From NCBI RefSeq assembly GCF_022489065.1, contig NZ_JAKVTW010000001.1:806001-870000 (forward strand): a DNA stretch of 64,000 nt. The letters are read 5' to 3'. The DNA is from Vreelandella neptunia (GTDB taxonomy: Bacteria; Pseudomonadota; Gammaproteobacteria; Pseudomonadales; Halomonadaceae). A model generated the notes under the pieces. It saw nothing but the letters and a program-made list of their open reading frames with translations, was not told where the DNA came from and made no database searches. How positions within the stretch are numbered: position 1 is the first letter of the stretch; the number at the start of each line of letters is the position of its first letter. This document shows positions 8,048 to 15,865 of this stretch, piece after piece. A program made the position numbers and the translations under genes.

Positions 8048-10516
8048 ATGGATCGAATAAAAATTTGGGCAATGTCTAAGCAATGGTTCTGGAAAAGCAG
8101 AACACGTCTAGAGAAGACAAGGTTTTTCTTCGAAGCCAATATATATAAGCATGGTAATTCGATATCTAAAGCTCGAACGAACGTAAATATATTAATAAAC
8201 CTAGCCTGGATTGGTTTAAAGAGCTTGTTTTGGGTTGCATTCAGCTTGGGAACATTGATTTGTATCGAAAGCTACGTTCGTAACAATATGGTTTTTTTGA
8301 AACCACTTACTAACTTGGATAAAGATTACAATATTGAACAACTTCGCCTATATGCTCAGCTCCTTACGGCAATCTTTTCTATATACTTTGCGACCATTGG
8401 TATAATTCTGAGCTCCGGTTACACCAGACTACGGAGTGACATAATACAATTGCTCACAAATGAGCAGATCGGCAGCGTATTTGCACGAGTTCTCGTATTT
8501 TCTGCGACTTTTAGTTTGACAGCAACATCATTACCATTGTTTGGAATAGATCCCGGCTATTTTATCTACTTTGCAGCCACATTTTTAACCCTTGCGAGCT
8601 CGCTCACACTATTTCCGCTAGGCCAAAGGCTATTTAATTTTTTTAATTTAAACCTCTTAGTGCGTAGCGAAATATTACCTAACATAGCTAAGCATATCGA
8701 AGGAGCAGCCAAAACACGCAATTCTGCATCTCTGGCCAATCACCATTCAAGGGCGGCAAGAATGGCGCTTGAGCAGCTTTGCTATCTTGATGACCGTGTA
8801 AAAACCGACAAGGAAGGGATGGGGGACAACCTCCCGGCTCTTACTAATGATTATTCACGCTTACTTCTTCACTATCTTCATCAAAAGCATAAGATCAAGC
8901 AAGACAGCTATTGGTTTCCTCGCAAACAGAATCACCAACAGTGGTTCTTTGCAGGAGATAGTGCGACGTCTTCGGCCTTACAGACAAGCAGCCAGTTGTC
9001 AGTCGAGGAGAAAATCGATCTAAACTGGTTTGAAAGTGAAATTATTAAAAGACTCTCAAGACATATTGAACTTGCTTTTGAAGAAGGTGATATCCAGCTG
9101 GCGTTAAATCTAATCAGCTGCTTCTCGGTTCGAACTGCCACGTATGCGAAAGAGTTTCAGTTCGATCTAGGTATGCAAGAGATCTATAAAATAAGAGGAC
9201 TCATTGAGACTGCATTCGCATCGAAAAGAGTTGATGCAGTCAGTGATGAGGAGAAAATATGGATTGCAATCGCCGATGCCTGGGCTGTCCTAGGTAGTAA
9301 TCTTTGTCTTGAGACACTAAGGCGAATGATTACTTTCGAGAAGGAGCTGGGGCAGTTCTTCTTAAAGGACGTTTGGTCGGCGAACTCATTACACAGCTTG
9401 CCTGCTTTTTTTCAAGCGGAACTTTCATTCATTGTCAAGCGCATCAGTTTTGAACTTGCAATTGAAGGGCGCCGACTATCTAGGCCAAAATATGTTCAAC
9501 AGTTGGCTGTGCAGAAGATCCTACAAAGCTATAAGAAAATCCTGCAGCAGGTATGCGAGTTTTTCGAAAAGATCGTGCCAGAATTTATAGAATCACTAAT
9601 CAAACTAGGCTTTTCACAGGCGGCAACTCAGGTAGCTTTGGCCAGCCTCCATTTCCATTGGAAACTACCGAGGTGGTTGGAAGAAGTTTCCCAGCTCTTA
9701 GAGAGATATACCGCTTACACTCACTACTTGGAAAAACAGTACACTTTTCCTGAGATTGATGTGAAAGGTATGGCCGGCAGCTTAGTCAAGGTAAGAGATC
9801 AAACTTTCGAAATATTGGGCAACCCTGATATTGTTGGGCATATATTCTCGGCTGAGCACGACGATGGCTTTCCAGATCATTTCGGACAGGTTTATTTTGA
9901 ACTGACGGAAGAGTGTATACATGCTCTAGAGGAAAATAATGAAGAAAAATTTGGGAAAATTTTTCCTATGTTTTTTAATTTGGCCATACTTGCATCAGAT
10001 TCCAAGTTTGCTGACCCGAAATTGGAAGTCAATGACGAGTTCCGTTTGCACCTAATTTCAACAGTCATAAACGACTTGGCGTCAGTTTTAGGCTTTGCCA
10101 CCCTGTATGGCGCGTATTTTGATAATCCGAAGTTACTTGACGTGGCAATCGGAAAGTTTATGACATTTATTGAGCGGGTTGATAATAAGCAACAGTACCT
10201 CAAAAGAATGATTTTGCTCTCCAATCCTAACAGTTTCAGCTGGTGCGCATCTCCGAGAGGAATGATACGTATGAACTGGAAGATAGCTTTTGAAAATAGG
10301 GCTAGACACGATGGATACGGGCATCAAATGAGTTTCGGGGAAGGTAAAGCGCACTATAATAAGTTGGTCAACGAATTTCTGAAATCACACTCAGATGCTT
10401 CTCACCTATTTTTTGCAATTCATGTTTTGCCATTTCTCGGCACTGACGATTTTAAAATAGACCACCGCATTACCAGTATCGCAAGGAAATTGCGTGAAGA
10501 AGAAGCAGAGGATTAA
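8048..10516 (+). CDS. Large unknown membrane protein, AT-rich locus, gene 1
   Basis: About 822 residues from the ATG at 8048 (a TTG directly before it is possible); AGAGGC lies upstream. I do not recognise the family. Four hydrophobic segments are visible in the first quarter: about 50-75 (NLAWIGLKSLFWVAFSLGTL), 103-125 (LYAQLLTAIFSIYFATIGII), 145-165 and 172-195. The remaining 600 residues look soluble and mainly helical. Base composition is clearly more AT-rich than the flanking core genes. The next gene starts 2 bp after the stop, so the two form an operon and probably work together. A defence or stress role is possible given the position beside integrase scars, but that is inference. Confidence 0.75.
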   Translation: MDRIKIWAMSKQWFWKSRTRLEKTRFFFEANIYKHGNSISKARTNVNILINLAWIGLKSLFWVAFSLGTLICIESYVRNNMVFLKPLTNLDKDYNIEQLRLYAQLLTAIFSIYFATIGIILSSGYTRLRSDIIQLLTNEQIGSVFARVLVFSATFSLTATSLPLFGIDPGYFIYFAATFLTLASSLTLFPLGQRLFNFFNLNLLVRSEILPNIAKHIEGAAKTRNSASLANHHSRAARMALEQLCYLDDRVKTDKEGMGDNLPALTNDYSRLLLHYLHQKHKIKQDSYWFPRKQNHQQWFFAGDSATSSALQTSSQLSVEEKIDLNWFESEIIKRLSRHIELAFEEGDIQLALNLISCFSVRTATYAKEFQFDLGMQEIYKIRGLIETAFASKRVDAVSDEEKIWIAIADAWAVLGSNLCLETLRRMITFEKELGQFFLKDVWSANSLHSLPAFFQAELSFIVKRISFELAIEGRRLSRPKYVQQLAVQKILQSYKKILQQVCEFFEKIVPEFIESLIKLGFSQAATQVALASLHFHWKLPRWLEEVSQLLERYTAYTHYLEKQYTFPEIDVKGMAGSLVKVRDQTFEILGNPDIVGHIFSAEHDDGFPDHFGQVYFELTEECIHALEENNEEKFGKIFPMFFNLAILASDSKFADPKLEVNDEFRLHLISTVINDLASVLGFATLYGAYFDNPKLLDVAIGKFMTFIERVDNKQQYLKRMILLSNPNSFSWCASPRGMIRMNWKIAFENRARHDGYGHQMSFGEGKAHYNKLVNEFLKSHSDASHLFFAIHVLPFLGTDDFKIDHRITSIARKLREEEAED

Positions 10517-10518
10517 GA

Positions 10519-11511
10519 ATGAAAATTATTAGAGCAGAGCCATCACTTCAATATCAATTTCATGATGAAAGTTTCGGACTGCTCGAAAAAATTCTAATCA
10601 AATCAAGGCGAGAAAGGCCCGATTTTAATCGGAGAATGTTTGACGAAGACTTTGCTAGAATTTTTCACATATCCAATCACCACACGGACAACCTCTTCGA
10701 TATAAGCTCAAGTGATGACAAACTCACGAATCGCCTTTTTGGCAATGTGAGGACACAATATGAACCTTACTCGATTGATGAAACAATTCGCGAAATGATT
10801 GAGGATATTGCTCAATCATTGCTCTGGTTTGGCGAAGCCCATTATTTCCTTCGAGATGATCCAAGTACAGAAGAAACCCACATCACTGGGTTTAGTTCGG
10901 AAAGCATCTTTACTCTCGGCAGAGTATGTTTTCAGTTTTTACCTAAAAGATACGAAAGACATTGGAGAAGAGATAACAAATTACTTGGGCGAGAACTGCG
11001 CCTATTGAATAGAAAAAAACTTATGTGCTTTCATTTGCCGAAATCAATCAGGAGGATGCTATCTTCACAAAATTCCATTTTAGGTAGCCTAGATAAATAC
11101 CAACATGCAAACATGGAATTCCTCCCGAAAGTGACTTACGGTAACCCGAATCCTCACAACGACTTCAATTTTCTAGCTTGGAGTGAAACTCACGACTTTG
11201 CTTTGTATCAAGCCACACGCAAAACTGGTTGGAATGGCAGAAAATACGACTCAGAGAAACGATCCGACTTTTTCGATTGCCACCGCCTGATCAAGTTTAG
11301 AAGAAATCAAGTGGTGTTACGTGATCATATTTTGGCACAATTAAGCGATGAGCTCACAAAGGTAGGCAAATACTACATACCAGAATTCAAAATTGCAGTT
11401 TTGCCTACAAAAACCTTACCTTCGGTCAAAGAGCTCGACGAGTTAGAGTCTCGGCTCTCGCGAGAAGAAGCTGGTTTCACGGAAGTCATGGACTTCTGCT
11501 TCAATAAATGA
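10519..11511 (+). CDS. Unknown soluble protein, AT-rich locus, gene 2
   Basis: 330 residues, no signal peptide or membrane segment, charged, rich in R/K/D/F. I do not recognise a family. Noticeable stretches are SLLWFGEAHYFLRDD at about 100-114 and FLAWSETHDFALYQATRKTG at about 220-239. It starts 2 bp after the membrane-protein stop, so expression is coupled; a conserved two-gene system is the simplest reading. Codon use and GC match gene 1 and differ from the surrounding core genes. Confidence 0.75.
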   Translation: MKIIRAEPSLQYQFHDESFGLLEKILIKSRRERPDFNRRMFDEDFARIFHISNHHTDNLFDISSSDDKLTNRLFGNVRTQYEPYSIDETIREMIEDIAQSLLWFGEAHYFLRDDPSTEETHITGFSSESIFTLGRVCFQFLPKRYERHWRRDNKLLGRELRLLNRKKLMCFHLPKSIRRMLSSQNSILGSLDKYQHANMEFLPKVTYGNPNPHNDFNFLAWSETHDFALYQATRKTGWNGRKYDSEKRSDFFDCHRLIKFRRNQVVLRDHILAQLSDELTKVGKYYIPEFKIAVLPTKTLPSVKELDELESRLSREEAGFTEVMDFCFNK

Positions 11512-11570
11512 ATTGATAACCTAATCGTTTTATTATTTTACCTAAATTTTTGAAGCTGTATGTTTTATTA

Positions 11571-11690
11571 ATGCTGGGCAAAGTCGTAGATTGTGAACGT
11601 TTTGCGATGCCGCCTCACTGGGACTATCTCAACGGCCACTATTGGCACGATAACGACGGTCAGGCCTATGTCGTTGTTAGTGAATATTAA
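11571..11690 (+). CDS. 39-residue ORF of unknown status
   Basis: ATG to TAA giving MLGKVVDCERFAMPPHWDYL followed by a tail rich in N, H, Y, W and V. The aromatic and histidine-rich composition is unlike random AT-rich DNA, but there is no good ribosome site and it stands in a scar region beside a recombinase remnant. It may be the end of a lost gene rather than a working one. Confidence 0.3.
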   Translation: MLGKVVDCERFAMPPHWDYLNGHYWHDNDGQAYVVVSEY

Positions 11691-11698
11691 ACCTCCGC

Positions 11699-11822
11699 TT
11701 AATCTGCCATTTTCAAGGTATTACCTGCTTTTTTCCTAGGTTAAATGAGTTTTTCTAACTTGGTGTGTCTAATGAGCAGTTGCACCACTTTTGAGTTTTT
11801 AGTGCGTCAGTATACTGATCCA
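11699..11822 (-). pseudogene. Remnant of a tyrosine recombinase, C-terminal end
   Basis: On the minus strand this reads SVY-stop-RTKNSKVVQLLIRHTKLE and, after a gap and frame change, TLKMAD-stop. It aligns with residues about 166-204 of the intact recombinase at 19860-20486 (SLIYRRTKNLRAVQLLLGHT, KLE ... DALEMAE). The arginine-histidine-tyrosine box is broken by stops and the active-site tyrosine segment is lost. It is therefore the tail of a second, dead copy of the same recombinase family. Confidence 0.75.
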
Positions 11823-11829
11823 CACTACA

Positions 11830-11895
11830 AACTAACCCTATGAACTCAACTAGATTTCCTTTGAGCCTTGGTTAAGACAAGTCTCACTATGCACA
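11830..11895 (+). repeat. Left arm of a 66-bp direct repeat
   Basis: This segment (ctaaccctatgaactcaa ... gtctcactatgcacag) matches 29055-29120 in the same orientation at about 53 of 66 positions by eye. The right copy is the leader and start codon of the fructosamine-kinase gene; here the likeness stops a few bases after the ATG. The pair brackets the 17-kb region that contains the cassette array and the recombinase, so it may be an old target duplication or recombination scar. Confidence 0.7.
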
Positions 11896-11918
11896 GCTAC
11901 GCCAAATCACGACTAGGC

Positions 11919-13796
11919 TTAGCTCGACAGCCCATCGTGACTAGGCACTAAACCGCCCAGCAGGCGGTCGATTTCTTTGGCAGGCATCGGACGGTAGAAG
12001 AAGAACCCCTGGACGAGGTCGCAATGCATCTCACGAAGCAATGACAACTGCTCGACGTTCTCGACACCCTCGGCCACCACTTCCAATCCCAACCGATGAC
12101 CGATGAAGATGGCACCCTCCATAATGGCCCTATCCTTCGGCTGTGTGGGAGCGTCGTGGATGAAGGAGCGATCAATCTTCAGGGCGGTGACTGGAAAGTG
12201 CTTGAGATAGCTCAGGGAGGAATAGCCTGTTCCGAAGTCGTCGATAGCAATGCGAAAACCGCGATGATAGAGGCGCCGCAGGTCTTCGAGGACGGTCTCT
12301 TCGGCTTCGATCAGGACATTCTCGGTCAATTCGATGCCGATATCCCGCGGACCTAAGCCGTGACGCTGCAGCGCGTCCTCGAAACTCTTGAGGGCACCGG
12401 TACGCACCAGTTGACGCCCCGAGACATTGATGTCGATGCGGTGCTCATGAAATCCCTTGGCACGCCATTCCACCTGCTGGCGGCAAGCCTCTTCGATGAC
12501 CCAGTCGCCCAGACGATGGATCACACCAGTTCGCTCGGCCAGCGGGATAAACTCGGCAGGCGAGATCGGCGGGCCCTCGGCAGGCTTCCAGCGTAACAAG
12601 GCCTCGAGATTCTCAATTTGCCCACTGGTCGCCGAGACCAGAGGCTGGTAGTGGAGGGAGAATTCACCGTTATCCAGGGCTTCCTCGAGTCGCGCCGAGA
12701 GATAGTGCTGGCGAACCAGCTCATCATGGAGCTTCTGATGGAAGAAACGTACAGCACTCTGACCATCCACTTTGGCACGATTCTTGGCCACATCGGCATT
12801 ACGAATCAATTCGCGTGACGATTCACCATTCTCTGGAAAGAGCGCCACACCCAGGCAGGCCGTGACCTGACGCTCCCGACCATCCAGGACAAAAGGTTCC
12901 CGAAAGACATTCTGGACATGGCGAACGACTCGTCTGACATCGGAGTCCGAATGGACACCGGGAAAGGCCAGCACGAATTCATCGCTAGAGACACGGGACA
13001 CCAGATCAGTGACTCGCTGGCACTCTATCAGTCGCCGAGTCAGCTCAACGAGCAGGCGATCGCCCTGATCATAGCCAAGGGCATCATTGATTTCGACGAA
13101 GTGATCGAGGTCCAGGTAGATGGTTGCCAGGCCATTGCCCTGGCGTCGACAGGAATCCAACAGACTGTCCAGATCGACCTCGAAAGTCTGGCGGTTAGGG
13201 AGATGGGTGAGTCTGTCGAAATGGGTGGCGAATTCCAGGTCACGGTGGGCGCGCTTTTGGTCGGAAAGATCGACATCCACGCAGAACATCAAGGGTGAGT
13301 CGGTATGCTCATTGAGCATTAGATGCTGCGAAAAGACCGATACCAGTTCACCGGTTTTGTGCTTGAGCTCGAGTTCACCGGCGGGTATATCGACCCCGTC
13401 TTTGATCCAAGCAAAGTGCGCCTGGATCACCCCGTCACGCATGAAGGCAGGAATGATCAGATCTTCCAGTAACTGTCCCTGGGCTTCCTCAGCGGTATAG
13501 CCATAGAGACGAGTGCTACCCTCATTCCAGTAAATCACTCGCCGATCGCGATCATACCCCTGAACCGCCACCTTCGGCAGGCTCTCCAGCAGGGCGCGGA
13601 ATCGCTGCTCACTCTCCAGATACTGGCGGCGTACTAACTCGACTTCTTCCCTGCCTGCACCATGCGAATCAATGCCATCAGTGGAAGGTGTCTCAGACAC
13701 CTGCAACACGAGCGCACCAGAAAACTCCCTGCGGTTCTTATTCAGGCGTTCCGAATCTCTGTGATGTCGGGAATCGCTGGCAGCCATAGGATCCAC
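11919..13796 (-). CDS. PAS-GGDEF-EAL protein, probable c-di-GMP phosphodiesterase
   Basis: 625 residues from the GTG at 13796; an ATG at 13787 (MAAS) is an equally good start. A PAS domain spans about 60-180, a GGDEF domain about 185-350 and an EAL domain about 365-615. The GGDEF signature is degenerate, SSDEF at 270-274, so cyclase activity is unlikely. The EAL side looks intact: E398-A-L in ENLEALLRW, then DDFGTGYSSL, KIDRSF and AEGVEN. The likely output is c-di-GMP hydrolysis tuned by the PAS sensor, with the dead GGDEF perhaps a GTP-sensing module. No signal peptide or membrane helix is seen, so it is cytoplasmic. Confidence 0.92.
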   Translation of the reverse strand: MDPMAASDSRHHRDSERLNKNRREFSGALVLQVSETPSTDGIDSHGAGREEVELVRRQYLESEQRFRALLESLPKVAVQGYDRDRRVIYWNEGSTRLYGYTAEEAQGQLLEDLIIPAFMRDGVIQAHFAWIKDGVDIPAGELELKHKTGELVSVFSQHLMLNEHTDSPLMFCVDVDLSDQKRAHRDLEFATHFDRLTHLPNRQTFEVDLDSLLDSCRRQGNGLATIYLDLDHFVEINDALGYDQGDRLLVELTRRLIECQRVTDLVSRVSSDEFVLAFPGVHSDSDVRRVVRHVQNVFREPFVLDGRERQVTACLGVALFPENGESSRELIRNADVAKNRAKVDGQSAVRFFHQKLHDELVRQHYLSARLEEALDNGEFSLHYQPLVSATSGQIENLEALLRWKPAEGPPISPAEFIPLAERTGVIHRLGDWVIEEACRQQVEWRAKGFHEHRIDINVSGRQLVRTGALKSFEDALQRHGLGPRDIGIELTENVLIEAEETVLEDLRRLYHRGFRIAIDDFGTGYSSLSYLKHFPVTALKIDRSFIHDAPTQPKDRAIMEGAIFIGHRLGLEVVAEGVENVEQLSLLREMHCDLVQGFFFYRPMPAKEIDRLLGGLVPSHDGLSS

Positions 13797-14051
13797 TTAA
13801 AGAAAAGACACTGTCGAGAGCCATCATAATGGCAATAATAGTCACTTTGTTGTGATTATCCTACACCTATGTGTATGACGTAACCTACACATAAACGCCA
13901 TCAGCGGTCTGATCCTGTTTTCAAAAAAAGCACTCTTTCTTATTACATTTCTTGACATATCTTTGCAGATCTTTTCATTTCTCTCCTGTTGACCGCGTTC
14001 TTACACCGGCAACACAGGGCAATTCTGCCCAGTTGACAGGAGAATACCATC

Positions 14052-14846
14052 ATGAAACTCGATACCCTCAAGCACGGTTTCGATCCCACCTCCATGCCCG
14101 CCGACTCCCTAGCCGATTACTGGAATCCGGGAGTGACCGAGGCGCTAAAGCATCAGGATTGGGCGAAAACCGACATTCGGGAACGGATCGATCTGACCGC
14201 CTGGCAGGGGTTTGCCGCCGATCTTCCACGCGATCCCTATGTGAACCAGCGGTGGAAGCGGATGTCCTGGCTCGCCCTGAATGATCAGGGAGATGTCGAG
14301 GACATGGGCCAGTGTCCCATGGCCCAGGGGGGAGCCTTCAATGACGCGGAGAGCATGGCCGACCGCCTGCGGTACTATGATCCGCTGACTAGGGAATTCA
14401 TGGCACGCCCGGATGTGAAGGCCTTCGTTCGCGCCTGGGCAAGGCTGTGGAGTATCGGTGCGCACGAACCCATCCTGATGCAGATCACCGGGGTTCGCGG
14501 GGAAGGCAGCATCGACCCCCTCCAGGGGCAGGGGATTCATGCCGATGGCTGCAAGGCCCTGAGCATTCTGGTCCTCAATCGAGAAAACGTGGCAGGCGGT
14601 GAAAACCACCTCTACGCGGACAAGGCTGGCACGCAACCCTTGGTCGATATCACCCTGGATCCGGGTGATATCCTTCATCTGAGCGATGACCGGCTATTCC
14701 ACAGTGTCGACGGGATCGAACAGCTCAACAGCGAGGCACCCTTCGAGCGGTTCATCATCATCATCAACAGCCGCTTCGTGGATGACTTCCAGAACCGGAT
14801 ATTGCGTCGCCACTTCCCGGAAGCGGTCCTCAATGAGAGCCACTGA
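14052..14846 (+). CDS. 2-oxoglutarate/Fe(II) dioxygenase, PF10014 type
   Basis: 264 residues. The iron-binding triad is visible as H163-A-D165 (GIHADGC) and H217 (LFHSVDG); R233 in FERFII is at the place that binds 2-oxoglutarate. The overall pattern fits the PF10014 dioxygenase family, whose studied bacterial members hydroxylate free amino acids such as isoleucine. CAGGAGA lies 8 bases before the ATG. A strong GC hairpin follows the stop. It stands alone between the EAL gene (divergent) and the cassette region, so its partner pathway is not shown by context. A specific amino-acid substrate is inference. Confidence 0.85.
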   Translation: MKLDTLKHGFDPTSMPADSLADYWNPGVTEALKHQDWAKTDIRERIDLTAWQGFAADLPRDPYVNQRWKRMSWLALNDQGDVEDMGQCPMAQGGAFNDAESMADRLRYYDPLTREFMARPDVKAFVRAWARLWSIGAHEPILMQITGVRGEGSIDPLQGQGIHADGCKALSILVLNRENVAGGENHLYADKAGTQPLVDITLDPGDILHLSDDRLFHSVDGIEQLNSEAPFERFIIIINSRFVDDFQNRILRRHFPEAVLNESH

Positions 14847-14880
14847 CACTCTCGGTAAATTGAGAACCTAGCAACACAAA

Positions 14881-14902
14881 CGCCCCCGGAACTCCGGGGG
14901 CG
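14881..14902 (+). terminator. GC-rich hairpin after dioxygenase gene
   Basis: A perfect 10-bp stem (CGCCCCCGGA/TCCGGGGGCG) with a 2-nt loop begins 34 bases after the dioxygenase stop. It lacks a following T-run, so it may act as a terminator with help or as an mRNA 3' end. Confidence 0.65.
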
Positions 14903-14912
14903 CCTAGCTGAA

Positions 14913-15640
14913 CAGTAAGCGGATATGAGGCGTCATGGCGGGGTTAATGTTAATCGGTCTACGCCCACAAAGTTCTTGATCAGATTCTTGATAATGATGT
15001 TACAAAACAATAAAGCAACGCTAACTCTCAGTGCTATGAATATTACCATCGAGTGAGTCAAAGAAATGGCGGATCGCGTAATCTGGCAAGCCGCTGAATG
15101 CGACGTTATATCCGCATTGTCGCAACGTCCGCTTTTGGTAGCTAAGCCTGAACCTCGTAGGAAGCCTATTTGCAGGTTGCCTGCTGCAAGATGTTTGGAG
15201 CAAAGCTTTCTCACTCGCCCCAACCCGTCACACCTTTGAGCGCTAATTTACCAACCCTCTCTCTACAGACGCCATGGTGGCCGAGACAGGCAACACCCCC
15301 CGTTATGTAGTTGGCATCTGTTTGCCCACTCGGTTGTAGCCCGTGAGGAAGGGCGCGTACTCTAGGATGCCGCGTTTAAGTGCGGCTTCGCCAATGCCAG
15401 CCATCTAGCGATACATAACAATATACGGCTCTAAAGCGCTTGGTGAGTGGCTGTGTACTGCTAGCTATTGAGCTCAATCTTCAAGGCATCTGAAACGTTG
15501 AAACTTTAGACGATAAGACTCAGCCCGCTTAAGGTGCTTGTGCTAGGCTGAATTTAGTAGGGAAATGGGTAAAAAAATCGGCAGCATCGAGGAAGTTGGC
15601 GAAACATAAATGCTAAGTTTTAGGCTGCAAACGACCCTGA
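14913..15640. other. Intergenic, relics and one boundary-motif copy
   Basis: No convincing gene. At 15104-15140 the sequence acgttatatccgc ... acgtccgcttttgg resembles the cassette-boundary repeat listed separately. Around 15290-15410 the minus strand reads ALKRGILEYAPFLTGYNRVG with a stop soon after, which looks like a worn fragment of a gene I cannot name. The rest carries no recognisable signal. Confidence 0.5.
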
Positions 15641-15812
15641 GCGGACATTCCGGGAAATGCAGCAGGCGCGCGAGTTTTGGATATATAGCCTAATGGAAAT
15701 TAACATCTCAAAGAATCATAGGCTTGGGAGAATCTGGCAGTCTGCATTTGCCGGAAAAAGTGCCAGCAAGTTCATTCAATCATAGAGTGCACCGTCTAAT
15801 ACGCTGTTATAC
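15641..15812 (+). repeat. Cassette-boundary repeat, right portion, copy upstream of the STAND gene
   Basis: From GCGGACATTC to the core GTCTAA-TACGCTG-TTATAC (15794-15812) this is close to 27768-27950, by eye more than 80% over about 150 bp. It contains an open frame at 15657-15785 (42 codons from ATG, reading MQQAREFWIYSLMEIN ... HRLGRIWQ) whose translation is conserved in the other copy. The 1274-aa STAND gene starts 54 bp after the repeat end. Confidence 0.75.
15657..15785 (+). CDS. 42-residue ORF inside the boundary repeat
   Basis: Starts ATG with GGGAA just before it and ends TAG. The peptide shares REFW-YSLMEIN and HRLGRIWQ-AFAGK with the end of a frame at 27639-27929. Conservation of reading frame between two diverged copies suggests a coding origin, but the peptide could equally be the relic of a longer protein carried along in the repeat. 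No family is recognised. Confidence 0.35.
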   Translation: MQQAREFWIYSLMEINISKNHRLGRIWQSAFAGKSASKFIQS

Positions 15813-15865
15813 GAACTTTCAGTTTTACCGATATTAATTGGCAGCATAGGGAATTGTAAAACCTA

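Noticed and set aside
10519..11511. Calling the 330-aa protein a phage portal or other known family
   Set aside because: Only a vague likeness in one aromatic stretch; not enough to name a family.
14933..15223. 96-codon minus-strand frame in the gap before the STAND gene
   Set aside because: No ribosome site, crosses a boundary-motif copy, no family likeness.
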